Source: Palsa-506 sp963786975 (GTDB lineage Bacteria; Actinomycetota; Actinomycetes; Streptosporangiales; Streptosporangiaceae). From it: DNA of 64,000 nucleotides. The notes under the pieces were generated by a model. It did not search any database and was not told where the DNA came from. It saw only the letters and a list, made by a program, of their open reading frames with translations. The stretch lies in assembly GCA_963786975.1 (NCBI GenBank), contig CAWBBE010000005.1, forward strand, positions 620,001 through 684,000. The letters run 5' to 3'. Below, one piece after another: positions 25,465-33,714 of the stretch. The position numbers and the translations under genes were made by a program. Within the stretch, counting starts at the first letter, position 1. The number at the start of each line of letters is the position of its first letter.

Positions 25465-26192
25465 TCACCGAGATCAACACCGCGGTCGCGCCGTCCGCGC
25501 GAGTGGACGCGCTCGACTGGGAGCGGCTGGACCGCGACCTGAATGAGCTCGGCTGCGCGCTGACCACGCCGGTGCTCTCGCCCGCCGAATGCGCCGGGAT
25601 AGCCGCGTTGTATACCGACGACAGCCTGTTCAGGTCGACGATCGAGATGGCGCCGCGCCGGTTCGGCAGCGGCCAGTACCGGTACTTCGCTGACCCGGTG
25701 CCGGCCGCGATCAGCGCGCTGCGGGCCGGATTCTGGCCGCATCTGCTGCCCGTCGCCCGGGACTGGGCGGTCAAGCTTGGCCGTCCGGCGCCGTGGCCGG
25801 ATGACTTCTCCGGCTGGCTCGGCCAGTGCCATGCGGCCGGCCAGCGGCGCCCGACCCCGCTGCTGCTCAGCTACGGGCCAGGCGACTGGAACGCGCTGCA
25901 CCAGGACCTCTACGGCGAGCTGTATTTCCCGCTGCAGGTCGTGATCGGCCTGGACGCGCCGGAAACCGATCACACCGGCGGCGAGTTCCTGCTGGTAGAG
26001 CAGCGGCCGCGGGCCCAGTCGCGGGGCACGGCGATCACCCTGGGCCAGGGTCAGGCGCTGATCTTCACGACCAGCGTGCGGCCGGTGCCGTCACAGCGAG
26101 GCTACTCGGCGGCACCGGTCCGGCACGGCGTCAGCGTGGTCCGCTCCGGCCGCCGCCGGACCCTCGGCCTGGTCCTGCACGACGCCAACTGA
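25461..26192 (+). CDS. 2OG-Fe(II) oxygenase (AlkB-like context)
   Basis: 243 residues from ATG 25461 overlapping the ogt stop. The jelly-roll metal site is visible: WNALHQDLYGE (His-X-Asp), GGEFLL downstream, and the distal His in VRHGVSVVRSG followed by RRRTLGLVLHD, whose Arg would bind 2-oxoglutarate. Length and motif spacing suit the AlkB-like 2OG-Fe(II) oxygenases that dealkylate DNA. This particular subfamily is, however, closer to uncharacterised actinobacterial members than to E. coli AlkB. Its placement directly after ogt makes oxidative dealkylation the most likely role. Confidence 0.75.
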   Translation: MITEINTAVAPSARVDALDWERLDRDLNELGCALTTPVLSPAECAGIAALYTDDSLFRSTIEMAPRRFGSGQYRYFADPVPAAISALRAGFWPHLLPVARDWAVKLGRPAPWPDDFSGWLGQCHAAGQRRPTPLLLSYGPGDWNALHQDLYGELYFPLQVVIGLDAPETDHTGGEFLLVEQRPRAQSRGTAITLGQGQALIFTTSVRPVPSQRGYSAAPVRHGVSVVRSGRRRTLGLVLHDAN

Positions 26193-26193
26193 A

Positions 26194-26245
26194 AAGCCAG
26201 CCCGGGCGGTGCCGGCTCGGGCCGGCGCCGTCCAGTGGCTGGCTT
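26194..26245 (+). terminator. Stem-loop after the alkylation-repair operon
   Basis: AAGCCAGCC (26194-26202) pairs with GGCTGGCTT (26237-26245), enclosing a second GC-rich hairpin (GCCGGC...GCCGGC). It begins immediately after the oxygenase stop and is the probable end of that transcript. Confidence 0.6.
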
Positions 26246-26322
26246 GATCTCAGTGCTGACCTGCCCGGGTGGCGGACTCGGTTTGGGCCTGCTGCCCTCC
26301 GGGGGTGCAGGTCGCCGCGGCG

Positions 26323-26445
26323 TTAGCCGCGCGGAGCCTGCGGTCCGTCCTTGGCCGGGCGGTACCGGCGCGGGATCATCCGGCCGATGGCGAGGCCTGC
26401 CGCCAGCAGCGTGAACATCGCGAGCAGCAGCCAGACGAGGTTCAT
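26323..26445 (-). CDS. 40-residue single-pass membrane peptide
   Basis: ATG at 26443-26445 (complement) overlaps the stop of the glycosyltransferase fragment by the ATGA arrangement. The peptide is one hydrophobic helix (MNLVWLLLAMFTLLAAGLAI) followed by a basic, Pro-rich tail (GRMIPRRYRPAKDGPQAPRG). No family recognised. Overlap with an upstream frame suggests real translation by coupling, but a peptide this short could also arise by chance. Confidence 0.4.
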   Translation of the reverse strand: MNLVWLLLAMFTLLAAGLAIGRMIPRRYRPAKDGPQAPRG

Positions 26446-26903
26446 CCCGGTCGGCTGGGCTGCCCGTCCCTGCGTCCGCGGAGGGTGCCACCGATCCCGC
26501 CGAAGATCTTGCTGCCGTCCCCGGCCAGCCAGGACGATGCGACGGCGGTGAAGTCAGCGTCCAGGTAGCTGTCCGCGTCCATCACCAGGATCCGGTCCTG
26601 ATCGCTAGCCTGCGGCAGGATCGAGTTGAGCACCTGGTTGAGCGCGCCGGCCTTCTTGTGCTTGTTGCCCTGCGTCTCGACGACCGTGACGCCGAGCGCC
26701 CGGGCCAGCGGCACGGTCCGGTCGGTGCAGTTGTCGGCGATCACGATGATCTTGTCGGCCGGCCTCGTCTGGCTGCGGACCGAGGCGACGACGGCCGCGA
26801 CCTGGTCCTCCTCGTTGTGCGCGGGAATGAGGACCGTCAGGGTGCCGGCGGGTGCCGGATCAGCCTGGCGGGCCGGTGCCGTGATCGTCGCTGTGCTGGT
26901 CAT
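26442..26903 (-). pseudogene. Family 2 glycosyltransferase, N-terminal half only
   Basis: 153 residues. The nucleotide-binding half of a GT2 is well preserved: TVLIPAHNEEDQVAAVVASV, KIIVIADNCTDRT, NKHKKAGALNQVLN, and the DAD motif in RILVMDADSYLD. The sequence then reads FGGIGGTLRGRRDGQPSRPG and stops. The acceptor-binding half (ED motif and Q/RXXRW) is missing, and no continuation was found in the other frames, so this looks like a genuine deletion rather than a one-base error. A truncated protein could still be made. The GT is unlike the processive enzyme at 15971-17467. Confidence 0.65.
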
Positions 26904-27106
26904 GCACCCAAGATGGCCGGGCTACGTGGCCAGAATGGTTCGCTATCGGTAGCTAAATGGGTGCAGGCGTTATCAGGCGAATTCTTCGAGCATGTCTACG
27001 ATGGGATAATAAGTTACTTATAGGGTTATTGTGAGTCACGCGCCGCGGCACGGGCGCATCGCGGCCCGGCCCGGCTGGCCTGCCCCGGTTCGGACGGCCG
27101 GGCAGG
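26904..27106. other. AT-rich intergenic stretch
   Basis: About 200 bases between the glycosyltransferase fragment and arginine deiminase. The segment around 26935-27035 is markedly AT-richer than the rest of the window (for example GATAATAAGTTACTTATAGG near 27004). It would hold the minus-strand promoter for the fragment. No gene was seen. Confidence 0.4.
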
Positions 27107-28330
27107 TCAGGCGTCGCGCTCTAGCGGGCAGGTCATGCACCGCGGGCCGCCCCGGCCCCGGCCGAGCTCGCTGCCGCGGATGGTGATGACGTCGATGCCG
27201 TGCTCGCGCAGGTACGTGTTGGTGGTGACGTTCCGCTCGTAGGCGACCACCACCCCCGGCTCGACCGCGAGCACGTTGCAGCCGTCGTCCCACTGCTCCC
27301 GCTGCGCCGAATGCACGTCCTGGGTTGCGGTCAGCACGGTGATGCTGGCCCGGCCGAGCGCCGCGGCGATGGCCATGTGCATGTCCTCCGGGGGGTGGTC
27401 GGTCACCTTGAGCTCCCGTGGCCCGCTGCCCGGCTCGATGGTGTAGGACGGCAGCATGCCCATCCCGGCGTATTTGATGAACACCCCGTAATCAGCCATC
27501 GTCAGCACCGTGTCCAGGTGCATGAACGCGCGCCGCTTCGGCATGTCGACCGCCACCAGGCAGGCCGCGGCGCCGGCCGAGAACAGCCGGTGCGCGAGCA
27601 ACTCGATGGCCTGCGGCGTGGTCCGCTCGCTCATCCCGACGAGCACCGCGCCATTGCCGAGGACCAGCACGTCACCGCCCTCGATCGAGGCGGGCGCGCC
27701 GTCAGCGCCGTGATACCAGAATTCGAACCCGCCGGGCGCGAACATCGGATGCCACTGGTACATCGCCTCGTCGCTGACCGTCTCCCGCATCCGGGCCCGC
27801 CGGCGCATGGTGTTGACGGACACGCCGCCGTAAATCCAGCAGGACGTGTCGCGCTGGTAGAGCAGGTTCGGCAGCGGGGCCAGCACGAACCCGTCCGGAT
27901 CCAGCGAGTGGAACGCGATGCTCTTCGGCTCCGGGATCATCTCCAGGATTTCGCGCTTGGTGATGCCGCCGATCAGGAACGTGGTGAGGCTGGCCGCGTC
28001 CAGCCCTTCCATCGCGCCGCGCAGCGAATCGACCGCGAGCGGCCCGTGCCACCGCGGGTCGAACACCTGCTCAAGCACGTACTGCCGGGCCGCCGGGACC
28101 TGCATGGTCTCGGTGAGCAGCTCGGCATAGTAGTGCACCCGGACGTCCCGGGCCCGCAGCGCGGCGGCGAACGCGTCGTGCTCGGCCTGCGCCTCGGCCA
28201 CCCACAGCAGGTCGTCGAAGAGCAGGTCGGCGGCGTTGTCCGGGGTGAGCCGCTTCAGCTCAAGGTCCGGGCGGTGCAAGATGACCTGCCGCAGGCGGCC
28301 GACCTCGGAGCCGACATGGAACATGTGCAC
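27107..28330 (-). CDS. arcA: Arginine deiminase
   Basis: 407 residues, full length. Family motifs in order: VGRLRQVILHRPDLELKRLTP at the N-terminus, FDDLLWV, LPNLLYQRDTSCWI, EGGDVLVLGNGAVLVGMSERT, MHLDTVLTMAD (catalytic His/Asp), WDDGCNVLAVEPGVVVAYERN, and the nucleophilic cysteine near the end in GGPRCMTCPLERD. It hydrolyses arginine to citrulline and ammonia, the first step of the arginine deiminase pathway. No ornithine carbamoyltransferase or carbamate kinase lies nearby, so it stands alone here. Divergent from dapE with 61 bases between starts. Confidence 0.93.
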   Translation of the reverse strand: MHMFHVGSEVGRLRQVILHRPDLELKRLTPDNAADLLFDDLLWVAEAQAEHDAFAAALRARDVRVHYYAELLTETMQVPAARQYVLEQVFDPRWHGPLAVDSLRGAMEGLDAASLTTFLIGGITKREILEMIPEPKSIAFHSLDPDGFVLAPLPNLLYQRDTSCWIYGGVSVNTMRRRARMRETVSDEAMYQWHPMFAPGGFEFWYHGADGAPASIEGGDVLVLGNGAVLVGMSERTTPQAIELLAHRLFSAGAAACLVAVDMPKRRAFMHLDTVLTMADYGVFIKYAGMGMLPSYTIEPGSGPRELKVTDHPPEDMHMAIAAALGRASITVLTATQDVHSAQREQWDDGCNVLAVEPGVVVAYERNVTTNTYLREHGIDVITIRGSELGRGRGGPRCMTCPLERDA

Positions 28331-28391
28331 TCCCCGTTCGCGCGTTGATGCCTGCCGTCAGTTATTTCATGCTGGCCGCTAAGCTGCCGCG

Positions 28392-29450
28392 GTGGACCTA
28401 GATCTTGCCCGGGACGCCGGGCAGCTGACCGCGAGCCTGGTCGACATCGAGTCGGTGAGCGGCGCGGAGAAACCGCTCGCTGACGCGATCGAGGCGGCCC
28501 TGCGCGGGCTGCCGCACCTGACCGTGCACCGGGATGGGAACGCGCTGGTCGCGCGGACCGGTCTCGGCCGGCCGCAGCGCGTGATCCTGGCTGGCCATAT
28601 CGACACTGTTCCGGTCGCAGCCAACCTGCCTTCACATTTGAAACGAGGCCTGCTGTACGGCTGTGGCACGGCCGACATGAAGTCGGGGGTGGCGGTCCAG
28701 CTCCGGCTGGCGGCGTCGGTGCCTGCGCCGTCACGCGATGTCAGTTACGTGTTTTACGACTGCGAGGAGGTCGAGGCCGAGCGCAACGGCATGCTGCGGC
28801 TGAGCCGCCAGCGGCCCGAGTTGCTGGCCGGTGACTTCGCCGTGCTGCTGGAGCCGACCGGATGCGTGGTCGAGGGCGGCTGCCAGGGCACGCTGCGGGC
28901 CGAGATCCGGGCGGCCGGGAAGCGCGCGCACAGCGCCCGGTCGTGGCAGGGCCGCAACGCCATCCACGCGGCCGCTGACATCCTGGGCGTGCTGCGCGGC
29001 TATCCGGCTCGCCAGCCGGCCGTGGACGGGCTGACCTACCACGAGGGGCTCAACGCGGTCGGCGTGCGCGGCGGGGTGGCCCCTAACGTGATCCCGGATG
29101 AGTGCGTGGTCACGGTGAACTACCGGTTCGCGCCGGACCGCTCGCCCGCGCAGGCCGAGGCGCATGTGCGCGAGGTGTTCGACGGCTGGGACGTTACCGT
29201 CACCGACGTGGCCGGCGGCGCCAGGCCGGGCCTGGGCCAGCCGGCCGCGGCCGCGTTCGTCCGGGCCGTCGGCGGTACCCCCCGGGCTAAGCTGGGCTGG
29301 ACGGACGTGGCGAGGTTCGACGCGCTTGGCGTCCCGGCGGTTAACTACGGGCCGGGCAATCCGGAAGTCGCGCACAGCGCGGCCGAGCATGTCGCGGTCA
29401 GCGAGATCCTCGAGGCCGAGGCCCGGATGCGGGCCTGGCTCACCACCTGA
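28392..29450 (+). CDS. dapE: Succinyl-diaminopimelate desuccinylase
   Basis: 352 residues from GTG 28392. M20-family metal motifs: LAGHIDTVPV (His and catalytic Asp), CGTADMKSGVA (bridging Asp), YDCEEVEAERNG (catalytic Glu-Glu), LLEPTG (Glu), and HSAAEHVA near the end (His). The dimerisation domain is present (HSARSWQGRNAIHAAADIL). The WTDVARFDALGVPAVNYGPG segment is characteristic of the actinobacterial DapE. It releases succinate from N-succinyl-LL-diaminopimelate in lysine and cell-wall synthesis. Confidence 0.9.
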   Translation: MDLDLARDAGQLTASLVDIESVSGAEKPLADAIEAALRGLPHLTVHRDGNALVARTGLGRPQRVILAGHIDTVPVAANLPSHLKRGLLYGCGTADMKSGVAVQLRLAASVPAPSRDVSYVFYDCEEVEAERNGMLRLSRQRPELLAGDFAVLLEPTGCVVEGGCQGTLRAEIRAAGKRAHSARSWQGRNAIHAAADILGVLRGYPARQPAVDGLTYHEGLNAVGVRGGVAPNVIPDECVVTVNYRFAPDRSPAQAEAHVREVFDGWDVTVTDVAGGARPGLGQPAAAAFVRAVGGTPRAKLGWTDVARFDALGVPAVNYGPGNPEVAHSAAEHVAVSEILEAEARMRAWLTT

Positions 29451-29600
29451 CGCAGCCGGGCGGCACCGGGGCAGCCGGCTGTTCCCGCGGGTCCGGCTGT
29501 CCCTGGCCTGGCCGGGCCCGGGGGCGGCCAGGCCCGGGGCGGCGGCCGGGCCGCCAGCCCGGGCCGGGATGATCTGCCTGCTCGCTCCGGCTGCTCGCCG

Positions 29601-31712
29601 TTACTCCGGCGGGTGGGCGGTGAGCGTCGTGCTGGCCGTGTGCTTGCGGCCGGTCGGATCCACCCAGACGATCCTGACCTGCTGGCCGGGACGGTACTGC
29701 TGCATGACGGCGGTCAGCGAGTCGGGCGAGGTCACCGCGTGCCCGTCCACCGAGATGATGACGTCGCCGCTGGCCAGCCCGCTGGTCGCCGACGGCGTGT
29801 TGCACAGCACGCCATCGATCAGCGCGCCGGCCTTCACCGGCGCGATCTTGGCCGGGATGCCCATGTTCTGGTCGGTGGGCAGGCAGCCCTGCCTGCCGCC
29901 GGTCCCCGGGCCGAGCCCGTTGCCCTGCGCCAGCTGCAGCGTGCGCTGCCGCTGCGGGCTGCTCGCGGCGGCCGCGTTCTGCCCGGGCACCAGGACGCCG
30001 AGGAACCCGCTGAGCCCGAGCTTGATGTTCTGGCCGCCCTGCCCGGACGAGATCTGATGGGCGACCGCGATTGCCTTGTTGGCCGGGATCGCGAACCCGA
30101 CGTTCTGCCCGCCGCCGAAGGTACCAGTGGCGGCGGCCGTGTTCATGCCGATCACCTGGCCGCTGACGTTCGCCAGCGGGCCGCCCGAGTCGCCGGGCAC
30201 GATCCGCGCGTTGGTCTGCAGCATGCCATGCAGTGTCTCCCGGCCGCTGCTGCTGCCTTCGTCGCTGGCGGTGATGGTCTGGTTGACCCCGGTGATCGAG
30301 CCGGCGACGGCAGGCGCGCCGCCCTGGCCGTCGGCGTTGCCGAGCGCGACGACCGTGTTGCCGAACTTCGCCGTGGATGAGTCGCCGAGCGGGACCGTCC
30401 GCAGGCCGGACGCGCCGGTCAGCTTGATCACGGCGATATCGTCGGCCTTGTCGTAGCCCACCACGGTGGCGGTGAAGTGCCGGCCGGTGCCGACCACCGT
30501 GGCGGTCAGCCCGGTGCTGCCGTCGATCACGTGGTTGTTGGTCAGCACCAGCCCGGCCGGGCTGATGACCATCCCGGTCGCCTCGGCGGTCCCGCCGGAG
30601 TACTTGAGATGGCTGGTGATGTCCACCAGGCCCGGCTCGACCTTCTTGATGATGGCCTGCTCGGTCGAGCTGCTCAGGCCGGTGCCGCCCGAGCCGGAGC
30701 CGGCCCCGGAACCGCCCTGCAGCCCGCGCGGCTGGAACGGCTGGCTGGCGGCCGGATCGCTGGACTTGCCGTTGTTCACGGCCAGTACCGTCCCGGCGCC
30801 CACGCCGGCCGCGAGCGCGGCCACCACTACGTAGGTCACCAGGGTCCGGCCCCGGCCCCGCCGCGGGCCGTCCGGTCCCTGCTGGATGTAATCAGGGGGC
30901 GGCGGAGCGCCGTAACTGCCGTAGCCGCCTGCCGCGCCGTAACCCCCGGGCTGCCCGTAACCCCCGGGCTGCCCGTAACCCCCGGGCTGCCCGTAACCCC
31001 CCGGCTGCCCGTAACCCCCCGGCTGGCCATATCCGCCGGCTTGGCCTTGGCCGCCGGCCTGGCCGTAGCCGCCGGCCTGGCCGTAGCCGCCGGCCTGTCC
31101 TTGGCTTCCGGGCTGTCCGTATCCGCCGGGCTGTCCGTATCCGCCGGGCTGTCCGTACTCGCCGGGCTGGCCCTGGCCGCCGGAATGCCCGTATCCGCCG
31201 GGCTGGCCATAACTGCCAGCCGGCCCGAACGCCGCTGGCTGTGCGTATCCGCCGGCCTGAGCCTGGCCGCCGGGCGGTGCGTAGCCGCCGGCCTGGCCCT
31301 GGCCGCCGGGCGGTGCGTAGCCGCCGGGCGGCCCGTATGCCGCCGGCAGCGGGTAAGTGACCGGCCCGGCCGGCTCCCGGGGCCCGCCGTCCGCTGCGGC
31401 CGGTGCAGCGCCATCGCCGGCCGGCCCGCCCGGGTCGGCGGCGGCCAGGCCAGGCCCGTGCGTGGCCGGCTGATCAGTGGCTGGCTGATCTGTGGCTGGC
31501 TGATCTGTGGCTGGCTGATCTGTGGCTGGCTGCGCTGCGTCCTGCGGGACTGCCGTGTCCGAGATGTACTGAACCGGATCCTGCGCGGGCCCGGCCGCCT
31601 CTTGCGCCTGCTGCGCGCTCTGCGCATGCTGCGCGCCGTCGCCCGCTAGCGGTGACCAAGCGCCGGCCTGCTCCGGCGGCTGATTACCGCTTCCGCTCTG
31701 GTCTTCCTGCAT
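29601..31712 (-). CDS. HtrA-like trypsin-fold protease with PDZ domain and repetitive N-terminus
   Basis: 703 residues from the ATG complementary to 31710-31712, preferred over ATG 31805 because GAGGTGG stands just upstream. The first 270 residues are low complexity: DQPAT repeats, then Gly-Tyr-Gly-Gln-Pro-Gly repeats. One helix follows (TLVTYVVVAALAAGVGAGTV), placing the protease outside the membrane. Catalytic triad: His in LTNNHVIDG, Asp in DKADDIAVIKL, Ser in VPGDSGGPL. A PDZ domain ends the protein (ASGDVIISVDGHAVTSPDSL). HtrA proteases degrade misfolded envelope proteins. The cytoplasmic Gly/Tyr/Pro-rich tail may mediate protein contacts or localisation (inference). Confidence 0.88.
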   Translation of the reverse strand: MQEDQSGSGNQPPEQAGAWSPLAGDGAQHAQSAQQAQEAAGPAQDPVQYISDTAVPQDAAQPATDQPATDQPATDQPATDQPATHGPGLAAADPGGPAGDGAAPAAADGGPREPAGPVTYPLPAAYGPPGGYAPPGGQGQAGGYAPPGGQAQAGGYAQPAAFGPAGSYGQPGGYGHSGGQGQPGEYGQPGGYGQPGGYGQPGSQGQAGGYGQAGGYGQAGGQGQAGGYGQPGGYGQPGGYGQPGGYGQPGGYGQPGGYGAAGGYGSYGAPPPPDYIQQGPDGPRRGRGRTLVTYVVVAALAAGVGAGTVLAVNNGKSSDPAASQPFQPRGLQGGSGAGSGSGGTGLSSSTEQAIIKKVEPGLVDITSHLKYSGGTAEATGMVISPAGLVLTNNHVIDGSTGLTATVVGTGRHFTATVVGYDKADDIAVIKLTGASGLRTVPLGDSSTAKFGNTVVALGNADGQGGAPAVAGSITGVNQTITASDEGSSSGRETLHGMLQTNARIVPGDSGGPLANVSGQVIGMNTAAATGTFGGGQNVGFAIPANKAIAVAHQISSGQGGQNIKLGLSGFLGVLVPGQNAAAASSPQRQRTLQLAQGNGLGPGTGGRQGCLPTDQNMGIPAKIAPVKAGALIDGVLCNTPSATSGLASGDVIISVDGHAVTSPDSLTAVMQQYRPGQQVRIVWVDPTGRKHTASTTLTAHPPE
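30939..31010 (-). repeat. 18-base tandem repeats inside the HtrA gene
   Basis: Four consecutive copies of GTAACCCCCGGGCTGCCC (plus-strand reading; last copy with one change) encode repeated Gly-Gln-Pro-Gly-Gly-Tyr. Diverged copies of the same period continue to about 31210. The period of 18 keeps the frame, so copy number can vary without breaking the gene. Confidence 0.75.
31471..31530 (-). repeat. 15-base tandem repeats inside the HtrA gene
   Basis: Four copies of TGATCTGTGGCTGGC (first copy TGATCAG...) encode Asp-Gln-Pro-Ala-Thr on the minus strand. Perfect or near-perfect copies imply recent expansion. Confidence 0.75.
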
Positions 31713-31831
31713 CTCCACCACCTCTGGCCCGGTCCCAGCGTACTTTCCATCTGGCGTCGAACACCGCCCGGCCTGCGCGCACTGCTGCTGCCTTGCCCAT
31801 GTCAAGTCAAGTAAGCATCAGTGGCCTGGAC

Positions 31832-31891
31832 GTTAGCTGAAGGCTCCCTGTGGATTCTCTAGGCTGCCCGCCCGGGTCTCGGTTAGCTGAA
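31832..31891 (+). promoter_or_regulatory. Paired direct repeats in the divergent htrA/membrane-gene region
   Basis: GTTAGCTGAA occurs at 31832-31841 and again at 31882-31891, 50 bases apart (about five helical turns), between the divergent starts at 31712 and 31971. Such spacing suits a looping or cooperative regulator, but chance is not excluded. Confidence 0.3.
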
Positions 31892-31970
31892 TTCTTGGTG
31901 GCAGACTGGCACTCGGCGAAGAAGCGATATATCTTGACTGCAGTGCCTTTCCGCGACCCAGGGAGTGACG

Positions 31971-32426
31971 ATGTCGGCACCAACGCGCAAGGGTGAGCCG
32001 GGCCTATCCCGCCGCGATGAGATGGCGGTCTCCGGCGCAGCGATGTCCGAGGCCCCGTGGACCGCGGCCGGCGCAGCTGGCGCGGTCGTGGCCGGCGGAG
32101 ACCTGGTCCTGCACCTGATGTCCGGTCACCTCGGCCTGGCCGGCTCGCTGTCGGCCGGAGCCGTGGCCTTCACTGCCGTGGCCGCCGGCGGGGCCGTGCT
32201 GAGCTCCCGGTCGGGGCGCGCGATGCGCTGGGCCCGGCAGAATCCGTGGCGTTTCGCCGTGCTGCCGGGCATCGCCTGCGCGATGGTCGTGTTCGTGCTG
32301 TCCGTGGTGCTGGGCAGCAGCGGCATGATCGGCGGCACCTTTACCGCGCTCTGGCATGGCGCGGCCGCCTACGGCCTGACCGGCGTGGCGGCCTCGGTCG
32401 CCGGAAGCCGCAAGCGAAGGGCCTGA
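31971..32426 (+). CDS. Small integral membrane protein, unknown function
   Basis: 151 residues from ATG 31971, with AGGGAG six bases upstream (GTG 31965 is an alternative). After a polar N-terminus of about 30 residues there are four predicted helices: TAAGAAGAVVAGGDLVLHLM, LAGSLSAGAVAFTAVAAGGAV, FAVLPGIACAMVVFVLSVVLG, and GTFTALWHGAAAYGLTGVAASVAG, ending in a basic tail. No family recognised. It is followed by a stem-loop and stands alone as a transcription unit. Confidence 0.65.
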   Translation: MSAPTRKGEPGLSRRDEMAVSGAAMSEAPWTAAGAAGAVVAGGDLVLHLMSGHLGLAGSLSAGAVAFTAVAAGGAVLSSRSGRAMRWARQNPWRFAVLPGIACAMVVFVLSVVLGSSGMIGGTFTALWHGAAAYGLTGVAASVAGSRKRRA

Positions 32427-32440
32427 TCGCCGTCTCGTCC

Positions 32441-32476
32441 CGGCAGCTGCCTCCGCCGGCCCGGAGGCAGCTGCCG
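32441..32476 (+). terminator. Bidirectional stem-loop
   Basis: Perfect 15-base arms CGGCAGCTGCCTCCG (32441-32455) and complement (32462-32476) around a six-base loop, followed by CTTTCTCC. It lies between the stop of the membrane gene (32426) and the stop of the converging 163-residue gene (32514). Confidence 0.7.
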
Positions 32477-32513
32477 CTTTCTCCGCTGGCCCGGCCCCGG
32501 CCCCCGGGCCGGG

Positions 32514-33005
32514 TTACGCAGTCGCCCATTCGGTGATGAAGTGATAGTCGCCGAGCTGACAGTCCAGCCGCAATGGACCGGTACCGGGCGCCGGCAGGGC
32601 GAAGCAGCCGACCTCGTCCGCCTCCGTCGTTGCCTGCGGCCCGTCGGCGGTTACCAGCGTGACCTGGCCCTGCTGCGGTGGTATCAGCTGGCCGACTATC
32701 CCGGCTTCGTCGATCTCGATCTGCACGGTCATCCGCTCGCCGTGGAAGACCAGCGCCTGCGTTCCGCCGGTGCCGTCGCCGCTGACCTGCGCGCCAGCGC
32801 CTGCGCGCAAACTGAGGCCGGCCTCCAGGCCATAATCGGCCGCCAGCGTGAGGAGCTCGATCTCGGCATCGGTGGTCCGCCAGCTGTATGCCTCCCGGGC
32901 GGCCCGGATGACGTCATCGTCAACCAGCTCCTCCTGCAGCGCCTCGCGCAGTTCAGCCAGCAATTCGTTGTCGTCAGTCCACCTCGGCGAGCTCACGCTG
33001 GTCAT
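32514..33005 (-). CDS. 163-residue protein of the CHAT/ECF/subtilase locus, unknown function
   Basis: The start codon at 33003-33005 (complement) has GGGAAGGGGAG in front and overlaps the sigma-factor gene by 32 bases, so the two are co-translated. An N-terminal helical part (ELLAELREALQEELVDDDVIRAAREAYSWR) is followed by a beta-rich part (MTVQIEIDEAGIVGQLIPPQ, GQVTLVTADG, DEVGCFALPAPGTGPLRLDC). No transmembrane helix, so it is not a classical membrane anti-sigma factor. The helical-plus-beta build and strict coupling to the sigma gene suggest a soluble regulator of it, or a protease substrate. No known domain was recognised with certainty. Confidence 0.7.
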   Translation of the reverse strand: MTSVSSPRWTDDNELLAELREALQEELVDDDVIRAAREAYSWRTTDAEIELLTLAADYGLEAGLSLRAGAGAQVSGDGTGGTQALVFHGERMTVQIEIDEAGIVGQLIPPQQGQVTLVTADGPQATTEADEVGCFALPAPGTGPLRLDCQLGDYHFITEWATA

Positions 33006-33597
33006 CTCCCTTCCCCCGGCCGGTACGGGGTCCAGCCGTCAGGTAGGCCCGCATTGCGGCGGATTCGCGCAACCGGGTGAGGCAGCGCTGGAGGGTTGGG
33101 CCGATGCTCCCGATCGGCATCCCCAGCAGCTCGCTGATCTCGTGATAGGGCATCGGCGGGTCGGCCGCGCGGAGCCGCAGCAGCGACTGGTCCCTGGCGG
33201 GCAGCTCGGCCATGCCGTCGCGCAGCACCTGGTGCAGCTCGGCGCGCAGCAGCCCGGCATCGGGCTCGGCCGCCGGGCACTGCTGCATGGCGTTATCTTC
33301 CTGCGGATCCACCGGCAGCACCCGCCGAGCCAGCCGGGTGTAGTGACGGCATTCACGCTGCGTAGTCGTCATCAGCCAGCCCGGCAGCGCATCCGGCTCG
33401 CGCAGATTCGCCAGATGCTCGACCAGCCGCAGCCAGACGGTCTGGCTGACGTCCTGCGCGTCCGCGCCGGAGAGCCGGTAACTCCGGGCCACGGCCATCA
33501 CGAGCGGAGCGTACCGGTGCACGAGCTCACCCCACGCCTCGTCGCTGCCATCCGCGCTGGCCTGCACTAACCGGCTGACATCGGAAGATTCCGCCAT
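32974..33597 (-). CDS. ECF sigma factor
   Basis: 207 residues from the ATG complementary to 33595-33597 with AGGAAG nine bases before it (ATG 33606 is an alternative). Region 2: SDEAWGELVHRYAPLVMAVARSYRLSG with DAQDVSQTVWLRLVEHL and LPGWLMTTTQRECRHYTR. Region 4: LPARDQSLLRLRAADPPMPYHEISELLGMPIGSIGPTLQRCLTRLR. The C-terminus is short and basic. It is encoded just downstream of the subtilase gene on the same strand and overlaps the 163-residue gene. The whole arrangement faces a TPR-CHAT gene, suggesting the sigma factor is the output of the protease module. Confidence 0.88.
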   Translation of the reverse strand: MAESSDVSRLVQASADGSDEAWGELVHRYAPLVMAVARSYRLSGADAQDVSQTVWLRLVEHLANLREPDALPGWLMTTTQRECRHYTRLARRVLPVDPQEDNAMQQCPAAEPDAGLLRAELHQVLRDGMAELPARDQSLLRLRAADPPMPYHEISELLGMPIGSIGPTLQRCLTRLRESAAMRAYLTAGPRTGRGKGDDQRELAEVD

Positions 33598-33631
33598 GTG
33601 CACCATCTTCCTACCCAACGGCATATCCGGC

Positions 33632-33645
33632 ATGACGTAAAGCCG
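33632..33645 (-). promoter_or_regulatory. Putative ECF-type promoter element before the sigma gene
   Basis: On the minus strand the sequence reads CGGCTTTACGTCAT. A CGTCAT -10-like box with GGAAGAC 17 bases upstream of CGTC resembles an ECF promoter. A near copy (CGGCTAACGTCAT) precedes the subtilase gene at 35198-35210 in the same orientation. This hints that the sigma factor reads both. Confidence 0.35.
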
Positions 33646-33714
33646 GGCTTTTCCGTCTTCCGGGACAGAGCGCGGCCGGGCGGCTGTGATACAAGAGCAG
33701 GCAGGCTGGCATTT

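Noticed and set aside
30939..31210. Regular 18-base repeats considered as a CRISPR array
   Set aside because: No unique spacers between units; the repeats are contiguous and code for protein in frame.
30477..31649. 390-codon plus-strand open frame opposite htrA with repeated leucine/proline units
   Set aside because: The repeats are the complement of the HtrA GGYGQPG region; the protease with full triad is on the other strand.
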